Of a DNA stretch of 64,000 nucleotides, positions 1 to 8,417 are shown one piece after another. Position numbers and translations under genes: made by a program. The notes beneath the pieces were generated by a model. That model was not told the origin of the DNA, ran no database searches, and was given only the letters and a program-made list of their open reading frames with translations. Each line of letters starts with the position of its first letter. The first letter of the stretch is position 1. The DNA comes from JACCQS01 sp963766765 (lineage in GTDB: Bacteria; Actinomycetota; Actinomycetes; Mycobacteriales; Geodermatophilaceae): contig CAVYBR010000014.1 in assembly GCA_963766765.1 (NCBI GenBank), positions 62,001 to 126,000 of the forward strand, given 5' to 3'.

Positions 1-147
1 GACAATTTCGACGCGTGCGAGGAGGAGCTCGGACTCGATCGCGCCCAGCTCATCCTGCTGGCGCAGAACTCCGTCAACGCCTCCTTCGCCTCAGATGAGC
101 GAAAGTCCGCGCTGCTCACCGAGATCGACGCCTGGACCCGTTCATGA
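1..147 (+). CDS. add: Adenosine deaminase, C-terminal end (partial)
   Basis: The window opens inside a gene read in frame 1 that stops at TGA 145-147. Only 48 residues are visible, including ELGLDRAQLILLAQNSVNAS and a closing stretch SDERKSALLTEID. This resembles the last helices of actinobacterial adenosine deaminases, which hydrolyse adenosine to inosine in purine salvage. The metal-binding and catalytic residues lie upstream of the window, so the call rests on the tail alone. The stop overlaps the next start (ATGA at 144-147), which implies translational coupling with the nucleotide kinase that follows. Confidence 0.65.
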   Translation, partial: DNFDACEEELGLDRAQLILLAQNSVNASFASDERKSALLTEIDAWTRS

Positions 148-752
148 CGGAAGGCCAACGACAGGCGCCCATCCGGCTGTTGCTGATCGGTCCGCCCGGG
201 TCCGGGAAGACCAGCCAGGCCGAGAATGTGGCCCAGAAGTACAACGTGGAACACATCTCCGCCGGCGACCTCTTGCGCCACGAGGTCGAAGCGGGCACAG
301 ACATCGGAAAGCGGGCCGCGGATGTGATGCAGCGTGGAGAACTGGTGCCTGACGAGCTGGTCTACGAACTGGTGATGCCGAAGGTCATCGCCGCCGGCAA
401 GTCGAACGGATATGTGCTCGATGGCTTTCCGCGGACGGTCGCGCAGGCGCAGGAGGCTCGGCCGGTCTTCGAGGCGGAGGACGTCGCGGTCAACAAGGCG
501 GTTCTCCTGGCTGCAGACCCGGACGAATTCGTGCCCCGGCTCCTGGATCGAGCACGGAGCCAAGGCCGCCTGGACGACACGCCCGACGTCATTCGGGCTC
601 GGCTCGAGGGCTTCAACGACGAGGCCGGCCCACTGGTCGGCTTCTACCGTGACCTGGGATTGCTGCATACCGTCGATGCCTGTGGTTCGCCGCAGGAGGT
701 CTGGGCCGAGGTCGACGCGATTCTGTCCAACCGCGACGTGCGCAGGGTTTGA
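144..752 (+). CDS. Adenylate-kinase-like nucleoside monophosphate kinase
   Basis: A protein of 202 aa with a P-loop GPPGSGKT near residues 16-23, the NMP-binding stretch ISAGDLLRHEV and the GFPRT motif of adenylate kinases. The lid region is short and has no CxxC zinc site. It should transfer phosphate from ATP to AMP or a similar monophosphate in the cytoplasm. The usual bacterial adk lies in the ribosomal secY operon. This gene instead overlaps the end of adenosine deaminase by 4 nt, so it is probably a second copy tied to purine salvage. That link is inference from position; the family call is firm. Confidence 0.85.
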   Translation: MTEGQRQAPIRLLLIGPPGSGKTSQAENVAQKYNVEHISAGDLLRHEVEAGTDIGKRAADVMQRGELVPDELVYELVMPKVIAAGKSNGYVLDGFPRTVAQAQEARPVFEAEDVAVNKAVLLAADPDEFVPRLLDRARSQGRLDDTPDVIRARLEGFNDEAGPLVGFYRDLGLLHTVDACGSPQEVWAEVDAILSNRDVRRV

Positions 753-753
753 C

Positions 754-2431
754 CTACGGATCGGCCAGGCTTGGGGGGTCGGGTTCGTTGCGTAACCAGC
801 GGGCGACCGTCTCTCCTGCCACTCGGTCCGCCCCGCGGTGGCCGGTGACGGCCGCGACGAAGGTCGGCCCGTCCACGCAGAACAACCGAGACGGTCGCAG
901 CGAGGTCACGGTCGCAGTTCGGGGTACGGCGTCCAGCAAAGCGACTTCCCCGAATGCCTGACCCTGTTGCATCGTGCGCAACTCCCGCCCGTCCTGGGTG
1001 ACCACCACAGCGCCCTCGGCGATCACATAGAACGAGTCCCCGAGCTCACCCTGACGCAGGACAACTTCACCGGCTTCGAACCTGCGTTGTTCGGCTCCCG
1101 CCGCGAGCCGCTCCAGTCCGATTGCCGACATCGGCCCCAGTAGCGGTACTCCGGCCAGCAATGCGACGTCGTCGAGGACGCTCCCCGCCCGGTCGTCGAT
1201 CCTGCGCAGAGCGGGCCAGAACACGGCTGGGAGGAGCGCCAGGACCACACCGCTCAGCCGCATCGCCCAGTCCAGCCCGAGGGCGGAGATCAGGATCGGC
1301 GCCAATGCGGAGCCGGCCGCGAGGGCCGCCGCCGCCGTGCTCCAGAAGGCGCCGAACGCGCGACCGGACACGTGATCGGGCAGCAATCGATGCAGCACGG
1401 TAAAGCCGAAGACATCCAGCACCGCATTGCCGAACCCGAGGACGACAAGGGCGAGCAGGGCCACCGGCTGCACGGGCCAGAGTCCGATGATCAGGACCGG
1501 CAGGCCCCACATCGCCACGCCGAAGGCCAGCCATCTTGCGCTGTGGACGGTCGACCCGATGCTTAGCGCGAACAGGGCACCGACAACGCCACCGACGCCC
1601 ATGGCCGCGAAGAGAGCACTGGTCAAGCCCTCGCCACCCCCACCGGTCAGCGCCAGCACGACGAGGTAGACGTTGAGCAGGCCGCGCATCACGCACTGCG
1701 CCATGAACAGTGCGAACGCCGTCGGCGTTCCCGCCCCGGTGACCAGAGCGGCGAAGCCGAGCAGCGGTTCGGCGAGCCGGCGCAGCCCGCTGGTAGCCAC
1801 CGAACGGGCGGGCTGAAACTCGGTCCGGATCGCCAACGAGACCGCTGCGGCGACGGCGGAGAGCAGGGCGATGGCGAGAAACGTCACGGCCGGCTCGAAG
1901 GCGGCCAGCAACACCCCGGCCAACGCAGGTCCGGCCACGGTGCCGGTCGCCTCGACCAGGCTCCCTGCCGCGTTGGCCGCGACCAGTTCACTCGGGCCGT
2001 TCACCAACTGCGGCAGGAGCGAGCTGACCCCCGGCTTGAAGATCCCGGACACGACCGAGCCGATGGCAACGATCAGCAGCACCGCGGGCAGCGGCAGTGC
2101 AGCACTTGCCGACCAGGCAAGGGCCAGCGCCAACAACACCCAAATGCCGTGCACACCTGCGAGGACGTGGCCGCGGCCGCCGGTCGGCCACGAGAGAGAC
2201 AAGGGGGCCGAGGACCGCTGTAGGAAGCACCCGCACGACACCGATCAGACCCACCGCCGCGGCTCCGCTCGCCTGGAAAGCGACGACCGACAGCGCGATC
2301 AGGGCGGCCCAGTCGGCGACGAACCAAATGCCGGCACTCAGCTGCAGCCTGACCAGTTCCGGATTGTGCAGAGTGGTCAATGCCGCCCTGAGCCGATCCC
2401 GAAGTCCCGCTCTCTGCGGCGTTGCCGTCAC
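754..2431 (-). CDS. MFS transporter fused to a C-terminal cyclic-nucleotide-binding domain (frameshifted)
   Basis: Two frames join to make one protein of about 558 aa. The first part starts at GTG 2431 (MTATPQRAGLRDRL) and covers the first membrane segments. The rest runs from about 2170 to 754 and holds the remaining hydrophobic segments. The C-terminal ~130 residues form a cyclic-nucleotide-binding fold with the phosphate cassette FGEVALLDAVPRTATV. The frames meet at an extra base near 2170 (CGG-C-CAC on the coding strand). MFS proteins export or import small solutes; the attached domain suggests control by cAMP or a similar ligand, which is inference. The substrate is unknown. It is convergent with the kinase gene upstream. 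Confidence 0.75.
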
Positions 2432-2569
2432 CTGCGATACCCCCGCGGCCGAGGAATGCGAACGTCTCGAGAAGCATCCTGGCTCTCTCGGTGGGTACGC
2501 GCTAGCTCGCTGCGCAGGCTGCTGCGTGCCGCGCCTGCCGATGTCGGGACACCGCCGGGCGGCTCACGG

Positions 2570-2643
2570 TGGAGCGGGTGACGAGAATCGAACTCGCGTA
2601 GCCAGTTTGGAAGACTGGGGCTCTACCATTGAGCTACACCCGC
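2570..2643 (-). tRNA. tRNA-Gly (anticodon TCC)
   Basis: On the minus strand a full cloverleaf can be drawn. The acceptor stem is GCGGGTG with CACCCGC, the D arm is GCTC/GAGC, the anticodon stem is CCAGT/ACTGG with loop CTTCCAA (anticodon TCC), and the T arm is CGAGT TCGATTC around the loop. The discriminator is T at 2573, followed by an encoded CCA (2570-2572). Confidence 0.95.
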
Positions 2644-2743
2644 GGACCGGTCAATCCGGAGGATCCACCGTACGAGCGACGAGGTTACCCGGCCGGCTTC
2701 GCTGCCGCCCGGCTGCACACCGGCGTCGCCCATGAGGGTTCAC

Positions 2744-2749
2744 TAGACT
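2744..2749 (+). promoter_or_regulatory. -10 box for tRNA-Pro
   Basis: TAGACT lies 13 nt before the first base of tRNA-Pro. It matches the TANNNT boxes seen before many genes in this window. No clear -35 is visible. Confidence 0.5.
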
Positions 2750-2762
2750 CGGGACTTCGCCG

Positions 2763-2836
2763 CGGGGTGTGGCGCAGCTTGGTAGCGCACTCGCTTTGGG
2801 AGCGAGGGGCCGCAGGTTCAAATCCTGTCACCCCGA
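2763..2836 (+). tRNA. tRNA-Pro (anticodon TGG)
   Basis: The acceptor stem CGGGGTG pairs with CACCCCG. The D arm is GCGC/GCGC, the anticodon stem is CTCGC/GCGAG with loop TTTGGGA (anticodon TGG), and the T arm is GCAGG TTCAAAT CCTGT. The discriminator is A at 2836. CCA is not encoded. The ATG of the next gene starts at 2838, one base after the tRNA ends. Confidence 0.95.
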
Positions 2837-2837
2837 C

Positions 2838-3281
2838 ATGACGAGCAGCGTTGGACGACCCGGAGACCCGCAGCTCAGGGACATCCTCGCCAGCACCCAG
2901 TTCGGTGTTCTGGCGACCATCAAGCGCGACGGCCGCCCGCAGCTTTCTGACGTGTCGTTCCACTTCGACGCGGAGCGCGACACGATCCGCGCGTCGATCA
3001 CCGAGGGCCTGGCCAAGACCGCGAACCTGCGCCGAGACCCGCGAGCGAGCCTGCATGCCCGGCGGAAGTCGGGCTGGGGTTATGCCGTCGCCGAAGGCGT
3101 CGCCCAACTGTCGCAGACCGCCGCGGATCCGATGGACGCAGCTGTGGAGGAGTTGGTCGACCTCTATCGCACGATCGGCGGCGAGCACCCGGACTGGGAT
3201 GAGTACCGCACCGCAATGGTGGCCGAGCGCCGGATCGTGTTGACCATCCTCGTGGACAAGATCTACGGCTACGCGCCCTAG
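2838..3281 (+). CDS. PPOX-class, probably F420-dependent, oxidoreductase
   Basis: A small protein of 147 aa starting MTSSVGRPGDPQLRDIL. It shows the split-barrel pattern of the pyridoxamine-5-phosphate-oxidase superfamily: FGVLATIKRDGRPQLSDVSF, then RDTIRASITEGLAKTANLRRDP, then HARRKSGWGYAVAEGVAQL. Length and motifs fit the actinobacterial TIGR03618-like group that binds F420; the cofactor is inferred. I chose ATG 2838 because an earlier in-frame start would lie inside tRNA-Pro. The start is one base from the tRNA 3' end, so the message must be cut by RNase at the tRNA end or use its own promoter inside the tRNA. Confidence 0.8.
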   Translation: MTSSVGRPGDPQLRDILASTQFGVLATIKRDGRPQLSDVSFHFDAERDTIRASITEGLAKTANLRRDPRASLHARRKSGWGYAVAEGVAQLSQTAADPMDAAVEELVDLYRTIGGEHPDWDEYRTAMVAERRIVLTILVDKIYGYAP

Positions 3282-3332
3282 CCGGCGCCCAGGCTCACGT
3301 CGCGACGATCAAGCAGCGGCGACCTACGTCGG

Positions 3333-3815
3333 CTACCTCAGCGGCCGGCCCGCGGACGTGGCGGCGTCCCAGTCAATTCCCATGGCCGCGGCGATCCGCC
3401 GGAAGTCAGTCTCCCCGATCTCGAACAGGCCGCGGCGGAACGGGTAACCCCAGCGTTTCGGATCGGCAATGAAGTCCAGGTCGCCGACCAACGGGCGGGC
3501 GGACGTGGCCGTGCCCTGGTAGAAGTCCATCCGCCGCCGCCAAGGATGGAAGTCAGGATTCAGCTCGACTTGATATGGCTCCGTGTCGCTGATCCGGCCG
3601 ACTGCGGTGAACTCCTGCAGGGGCTCGCCGCCGCGCATCGCGGTCTTGGGCGAGTAGAAAACCAGGCCGTCGCCGCGGCGCAGGCGCGTGAGCCTGGTCG
3701 AGCGCCCGTGATCGGCTTGGGTGAAGCCGCCCTCGACGCCCAACCGCACGTGCTCCAAAGAGACCGTGTTCACCCAGAACGCCGGTCGGTCTGGCTCGTG
3801 CACGGGTCTGCTCAC
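3333..3815 (-). CDS. EVE domain-containing protein (UPF0310 type)
   Basis: A protein of 160 aa from GTG 3815. It begins with AFWVNTVSLEHVRLGVEGGF and continues with GDGLVFYSPKTAMRGGEPLQ and FTAVGRISDTEPYQV, the core pattern of the EVE/PUA-like fold. EVE domains bind modified bases in DNA or RNA, so a role in reading nucleic-acid modification is likely; this is family knowledge, not shown here. It lies 37 nt downstream of a methyltransferase gene on the same strand and is probably co-transcribed with it. Confidence 0.75.
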   Translation of the reverse strand: MSRPVHEPDRPAFWVNTVSLEHVRLGVEGGFTQADHGRSTRLTRLRRGDGLVFYSPKTAMRGGEPLQEFTAVGRISDTEPYQVELNPDFHPWRRRMDFYQGTATSARPLVGDLDFIADPKRWGYPFRRGLFEIGETDFRRIAAAMGIDWDAATSAGRPLR

Positions 3816-3852
3816 CCGTGCAGTGTGCAGCCCGCCGCTGACAATCCTGGGC

Positions 3853-4422
3853 TCAGGCGAGGATTGCGGTGGCCTTGTCGGCCAACAGCACGAACTCATT
3901 GTGCGTGAAGAGCCGGCCGGCCAGCCGCGGGAGCGGAAAGGAGTACTGCCTCCGTACGAGCAACCCAGCCCGGCGACACATCTGCGCGATCTCACCGAAT
4001 CCCATGAAGCGAACGTGGGTGGAGTCACTGCCGTACCCGCGCTCCTGCGGGCAGATGACGACCAACCGCCCGCCGGGACGGAGGAAGGGCAGGTACGCAG
4101 CGAGCAACTGTTCGCCGTCGGAAGCGGACATGTGCTCGAGTACATGCGCCAGCAACAGGGTGTCGTAGCCGGCGGTCTCGGCGTCCGGCGAGTCGACGAA
4201 CTCGGCCGAGTCGTAGGCACGGAGCCCGCGCGAACGAGCGACGGCCACAGCCGTGCTGTTGTGGTCCACCCCGACCGCTCGATCGCCAATGTGGGCGAGG
4301 TTGCGTCCGATACCGCAGCCGACGTCAAGGACTCGGCCAGTACAGATCCGCCGGATATGGGCCCGGTAGGGCACCTGAACCGGCAGCAGCCGCTTGCCCC
4401 GCGCCTTCGACAGCCGGACCAT
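3853..4422 (-). CDS. Class I SAM-dependent methyltransferase
   Basis: A protein of 189 aa with the SAM-binding motif RVLDVGCGIGRNLAHIG (motif I), AVGVDHNS (motif II, acidic loop) and LLLAHVLEHM (motif IV), followed by LRPGGRLVVICPQE. It is a Methyltransf_11-like enzyme. The substrate cannot be told. It heads a two-gene unit with the EVE protein and is divergent from the sugar genes, so a role in either nucleic-acid or cell-surface glycan methylation is possible. The frame stays open upstream to about 4485 without an ATG or GTG, so ATG 4422 is the earliest standard start. Confidence 0.8.
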   Translation of the reverse strand: MVRLSKARGKRLLPVQVPYRAHIRRICTGRVLDVGCGIGRNLAHIGDRAVGVDHNSTAVAVARSRGLRAYDSAEFVDSPDAETAGYDTLLLAHVLEHMSASDGEQLLAAYLPFLRPGGRLVVICPQERGYGSDSTHVRFMGFGEIAQMCRRAGLLVRRQYSFPLPRLAGRLFTHNEFVLLADKATAILA

Positions 4423-4596
4423 CCGCTGCGCGTACTCAGGCGCGGCGGTGGGTTCTTGATCCGAACATGGCTGGCTCGACTCTAGGTGGATCGATGCGAT
4501 TGTGCGGCCGGCATTTCACCCCGGCCACGTGGTACGTCGGCTCCGCCAGACCTCCCATCGGATGGCCTCGTTAGGCTCGGCTCTCGTGAGGATGCG

Positions 4597-5637
4597 GTGA
4601 AGCTGCTCGTAACCGGAGGCGCCGGTTTCATCGGCTCACACTTCGTCCGGATGCTGCTGGCCGGCGAACTCGACGGCCCGGGACCGCCGGAATCCCACCA
4701 GGTGACCGTCCTGGACGCGCTGGCATATTCCGGTGTCCGCGCAAACCTCGATGCGGTGGCCAGGGATCCTCGGCTGTCCTTCGTGGTCGGGGACATCACG
4801 AACCGAAAGCTCGTCGACCAACTCGTGCACGATGTCGACGCCGTGGTGAACATCGCCGCTGAGTCGCACGTGGACCGGTCGATCGTCGACGCCACACCGT
4901 TCATCCACACGAACGTGCTCGGCACCCAGACCCTGCTGGATGCCGCTCGCGAGCACGGGGTGGCCCGGTTTCTGCAGGTGTCCACGGACGAGGTGTACGG
5001 ACAGGTCGACGAGGGTCAGGCCGACGAGCTGTGGCCGCTTGCTCCCAGTTCGCCGTACGCCGCGAGCAAGGCCGCGGCAGATCTGCTTGCCCTGGCATAC
5101 CAGCGGACCCACGGGCTCGACGTGGTCATCACCCGCTCGACGAACAACTACGGCACCCACCAGTTCCCGGAAAAGGTCATCCCGCTGTTCGTCAGCAACC
5201 TGGTGGACGGCCTCGTCGTACCCGTTCATGGCGATGGCGGTCATGTCCGGGACTGGTTGCACGTACGCGATCACTGCCGGGCGCTGGCCCTGGTGCTCCG
5301 CACCGGCGCGCCCGGGCAGGTCTACAACATTGCCGGCGGAACCCTCCTGAGCACTCTGGAACTGACGAAGTACCTCACCGAGGCGGTCGGCGCGGAGACC
5401 GCAGACATCCGGTTTGTCCCGGATCGACTGTCCAATGACCTGCGCTATGCCCTGGACGCCACCAAGATCGAGCGGGAACTGGGGTTCGTCCCGGCGGAGC
5501 GGTTCGAGGCGGGCATCGCCGAGGCAGTCGGCTGGTACGTCGAGAACCGGGCCTGGTGGCAGCCACTCAAAGTGTTGTGCGGGCTGGACTCGGGCTACCC
5601 GGTCCCGGACGGCTCCGCGTCCGGTTCCGGCATCTGA
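4597..5637 (+). CDS. rfbB: dTDP-glucose 4,6-dehydratase (NAD-dependent epimerase/dehydratase family)
   Basis: A protein of 346 aa from GTG 4597 that begins KLLVTGGAGFIGSHFVRMLL, an NAD-binding Rossmann motif (GGAGFIGS). The catalytic set is visible: STDEVYGQV carries the Asp-Glu pair that marks dehydratases, and SPYAASKAAADLL carries YxxxK. RSTNNYGTHQFPEKVIPLF and the C-terminal RPDRLSNDLRY-like stretch fit RmlB. The enzyme makes dTDP-4-keto-6-deoxyglucose for rhamnose and other deoxysugars. A glycosyltransferase starts 8 nt after the stop, which supports a cell-envelope glycan role. No rmlA, C or D gene is in the window. Confidence 0.85.
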   Translation: MKLLVTGGAGFIGSHFVRMLLAGELDGPGPPESHQVTVLDALAYSGVRANLDAVARDPRLSFVVGDITNRKLVDQLVHDVDAVVNIAAESHVDRSIVDATPFIHTNVLGTQTLLDAAREHGVARFLQVSTDEVYGQVDEGQADELWPLAPSSPYAASKAAADLLALAYQRTHGLDVVITRSTNNYGTHQFPEKVIPLFVSNLVDGLVVPVHGDGGHVRDWLHVRDHCRALALVLRTGAPGQVYNIAGGTLLSTLELTKYLTEAVGAETADIRFVPDRLSNDLRYALDATKIERELGFVPAERFEAGIAEAVGWYVENRAWWQPLKVLCGLDSGYPVPDGSASGSGI

Positions 5638-5645
5638 TCCGCACT

Positions 5646-6674
5646 GTGCCCAGGCAGGTGCCGGGAATCGACGTGGTCGTCCTCACCTTCGGGGACGAGC
5701 CGTACGTCGAGGCTGCCCTGGACTCGGTGTTGGCCTCCGAGGGCGTCGATGCCCACATCTGGCTGCTGGACAACGGCAACACGACGGATGCGATCGCCAA
5801 GCTTGGGGCCAACGACCGCATCACGGTGCTCCGACCGGGACGAAATCTCGGTTTCGCGGGCGGCGTCAACTTCACTGCGGCGCACGGCTCCCGCGAGACC
5901 TTGGCCGTACTCAATGCCGATGCCCGAGCAGATCCGCACGCCCTCGCGACCTTGGCGAGCGCGGTTCGTGATCCCGCAGTCGCGATCGCGGCAGCCAGCC
6001 TTCGCCTGGCCGGAGCGCCCGCGGTGCTCAACTCGGCGGGGAATCCGCTGCACATCTCCGGGCTGTCCTGGGCCGGCGGCAACGGTCGGCCGGCCGAAGA
6101 ACACGACACCCAGCGACCGGCGCCCATCGCCAGTGGCGCCGCGTTCGCGATCCGGCGCGACCGCTGGGCGGACCTCGGTGGCTTCTGGGCTCCGTATTTC
6201 ACCTATCACGAGGACACCGATCTCTCCCTGCGCTGCTGGCAGCGGGGCTGGCGCGTCGATTACGTACCGGACGCGGTGGTCGAGCACACGTATGAGTTCG
6301 GCCGTAACCCCCGCAAGCTCGCTCACGTCGAACGGAACCGGCTGTTGCTGCTCCTGACATTGTTCGAGCTGCGAACGCTGCTGCTCCTCGCACCGGTTCT
6401 GCTGGCCACCGAGGCGGCGATCTGGCTCTGGGCGCTGACCGGTGGATGGCTTGATGCCAAGGCTTCAGGCTGGGCGTGGATCTGGCGGCACCGGCGAGAG
6501 GTCGCCGCTCGCCGCGCGAGCGTGCAGGGACAGCGCACACGTACCGACCGGCAGTTGAGTTGGTTGCTGAGCGCGCGCCTGGACAACGCGGTCGTTGCGG
6601 TTCCGGACGGCGTGCTCAGGGTGGTCAATCCGGTCCTCGCCGCCTATTGGTCGCTGGTCCGTCGCTGGCTGTGA
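5646..6674 (+). CDS. Family 2 glycosyltransferase, rhamnosyltransferase-like
   Basis: A protein of 342 aa from GTG 5646 (GTG 5658 is an alternative). The GT-A fold is clear: IDVVVLTFGDEPYVEAALDS at the start, LLDNGN, GRNLGFAGGVNFTA, and the metal-binding stretch VLNADARADP. Later it has FTYHEDTDLSLRCWQRGW and VVEHTYEFG, typical of rhamnosyl- and galactofuranosyltransferase-like enzymes. Two hydrophobic stretches around residues 235-265 suggest membrane association. It is 8 nt behind rfbB, so a deoxysugar donor is the natural guess. The acceptor is unknown. Confidence 0.82.
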   Translation: MPRQVPGIDVVVLTFGDEPYVEAALDSVLASEGVDAHIWLLDNGNTTDAIAKLGANDRITVLRPGRNLGFAGGVNFTAAHGSRETLAVLNADARADPHALATLASAVRDPAVAIAAASLRLAGAPAVLNSAGNPLHISGLSWAGGNGRPAEEHDTQRPAPIASGAAFAIRRDRWADLGGFWAPYFTYHEDTDLSLRCWQRGWRVDYVPDAVVEHTYEFGRNPRKLAHVERNRLLLLLTLFELRTLLLLAPVLLATEAAIWLWALTGGWLDAKASGWAWIWRHRREVAARRASVQGQRTRTDRQLSWLLSARLDNAVVAVPDGVLRVVNPVLAAYWSLVRRWL

Positions 6675-6696
6675 ACTCAGCCGCGGACCGGCGCAC

Positions 6697-6702
6697 TAGA
6701 CT
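6697..6702 (+). promoter_or_regulatory. -10 box for tig
   Basis: TAGACT inside the same CACTAGACTC context as the box before tRNA-Pro. It sits 65 nt upstream of the tig GTG, so this message has a real leader. Confidence 0.45.
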
Positions 6703-6767
6703 CGTTTCCAGGTCCCAGTTTCTGCTTCGGCGACCGATCCCACGCATACGCCAGAGGAGTCACGCTT

Positions 6768-8234
6768 GTGAAGACCACGGTCGAGCCGTTGAGCCCGACC
6801 CGGGTGAAGTTGGCCGTCGAGATGACTTTCGACGAGCTCAAGCCCGCGTTCGATGCTGCGTACAAGAAGATCGGTGCCGAAGTGCGGATCCCGGGTTTCC
6901 GTCCGGGCAAGGTCCCGGCTCGCATTCTCGAGCAGCGCATCGGCCGCCCGGCGATCCTGGACGAGGTGGTCAGCAACGCCGTACCGGCTGCCTATGGCGA
7001 GGCGCTGCAGGAGAACGACGTACGACCGCTCGGCCAGCCAGACATCGAGGTGACCAGGCTCGATGACGGTGACACGATCGCGTTCACCGCCGAGGTCGAC
7101 ATCCGGCCCACGATCGAGTTGCCGGATCTCGATGCACTCGCCGTCACCGTCGATCCGGTCGAGGTGACCGAGGACGACATGGACAACCAGATCTCAGCGC
7201 TGCGCGATCGATTCGCCATGCTCACCAAGGTCGACCGCTCCGCCGCGGCCGGGGACTACGTCAGCATCGACCTGTCCGCCACGGTCGACGGGGAGCCGGT
7301 CGAGGGCGGCTCGACCACGGGACTCTCCTACGAAGTCGGCGCCGGCGACCTCATGGACGGGCTGGACGACGCCCTTGTCGGCATGGACGAGAACGACACC
7401 CGCACGTTCCAGACGAAGCTCATCGCCGGCGACCAGGCTGGAAAGACCGCGGATGTCGAGGTGACCGTCCGCTCGGTCAAGGAAAAGCAGCTGCCTCCGC
7501 TCGATGACGACTTCGCTTCTACCGCAAGCGAGTTCGATACTCTCGACGAGCTCCGTGCCGACATCACAGAGCGACTGTCCCGAACCAAGCGCTTACAGCA
7601 AGGCGGCACAGCGCGTGACAAGTTGGTCGACCAACTGATCGAGACGACCGATGTCCCCCTTCCCGAGGCGGTCGTCACCGGCGAGTTCGACTGGCGCAAG
7701 CAGGCGATGACCGCCGAGCTCGAGCAAGCCGGCATGACCATGGAGTCCTACCTCGCGGGCATGGACATGACCGAGGAGGAGCACGACAAGGAGTTGCGCG
7801 ACTCCGTCGAGAAGGCAGTACGCACCCAGTTCATCCTCGACTCGATCGCCGACCAGCGCGAGATCGGGATCGAGAATGACGACCTGGTCACCTACATCAT
7901 GAGCCGCGCTCAGCGGATGGGCGTGAGCCCGGACGACTACGCCAAGCAGATCAGTTCGGCAGGACACTTGCCGGCCGCGGTCGCTGAGATCCGCCGCAAC
8001 AAGGCGCTCGCCCAGCTGCTGACCGAAACCACCGTCACTGATACGGCCGGTGAGTCCGTCGACCTGTCCACCTATCTCGGCACGGATGTGGTCGGCGGCA
8101 CCGATCACTCCGGGCACGATCATGGCGACCACGAGGGCCATGACCACAGCGGTCACGACCACGACCACGATGCCGCGGACCATGACGCCGACCCTGCCGA
8201 CCCTGCGCCGATCGCTGACGAGAGCAAGTCCTGA
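6768..8234 (+). CDS. tig: Trigger factor (ribosome-associated chaperone, peptidyl-prolyl isomerase)
   Basis: A protein of 488 aa from GTG 6768. The N-terminal ribosome-binding domain has the signature IPGFRPGKVPARILEQRIG (residues about 42-60). The central FKBP-like domain begins near residue 155 (GDYVSIDLSATVDGEPVEGG). The C-terminal chaperone arms follow. The last 50 residues are an unusual His/Asp-rich tail (HSGHDHGDHEGHDHSG and more) that could bind metal. It captures nascent chains at the ribosome exit. It is directly upstream of clpP1-clpP2-clpX, the common bacterial order. Confidence 0.97.
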   Translation: MKTTVEPLSPTRVKLAVEMTFDELKPAFDAAYKKIGAEVRIPGFRPGKVPARILEQRIGRPAILDEVVSNAVPAAYGEALQENDVRPLGQPDIEVTRLDDGDTIAFTAEVDIRPTIELPDLDALAVTVDPVEVTEDDMDNQISALRDRFAMLTKVDRSAAAGDYVSIDLSATVDGEPVEGGSTTGLSYEVGAGDLMDGLDDALVGMDENDTRTFQTKLIAGDQAGKTADVEVTVRSVKEKQLPPLDDDFASTASEFDTLDELRADITERLSRTKRLQQGGTARDKLVDQLIETTDVPLPEAVVTGEFDWRKQAMTAELEQAGMTMESYLAGMDMTEEEHDKELRDSVEKAVRTQFILDSIADQREIGIENDDLVTYIMSRAQRMGVSPDDYAKQISSAGHLPAAVAEIRRNKALAQLLTETTVTDTAGESVDLSTYLGTDVVGGTDHSGHDHGDHEGHDHSGHDHDHDAADHDADPADPAPIADESKS

Positions 8235-8417
8235 CTGCTGTATTCGCTCGAGCCGGAGTTGGCCCAGCACCGCCGGGCAGCTGCGCAGCGCTCCTGCGCC
8301 GACAGCGAACACCGGCGTGAGCGGGAGTCTGCTGTCATCGCTGAGCGTTAGTGTCGGCGTGAGAGCCAAACCAGTCGGCGCACTGCCGACATCACCAGTA
8401 GGAGAAGGATCATCGCT

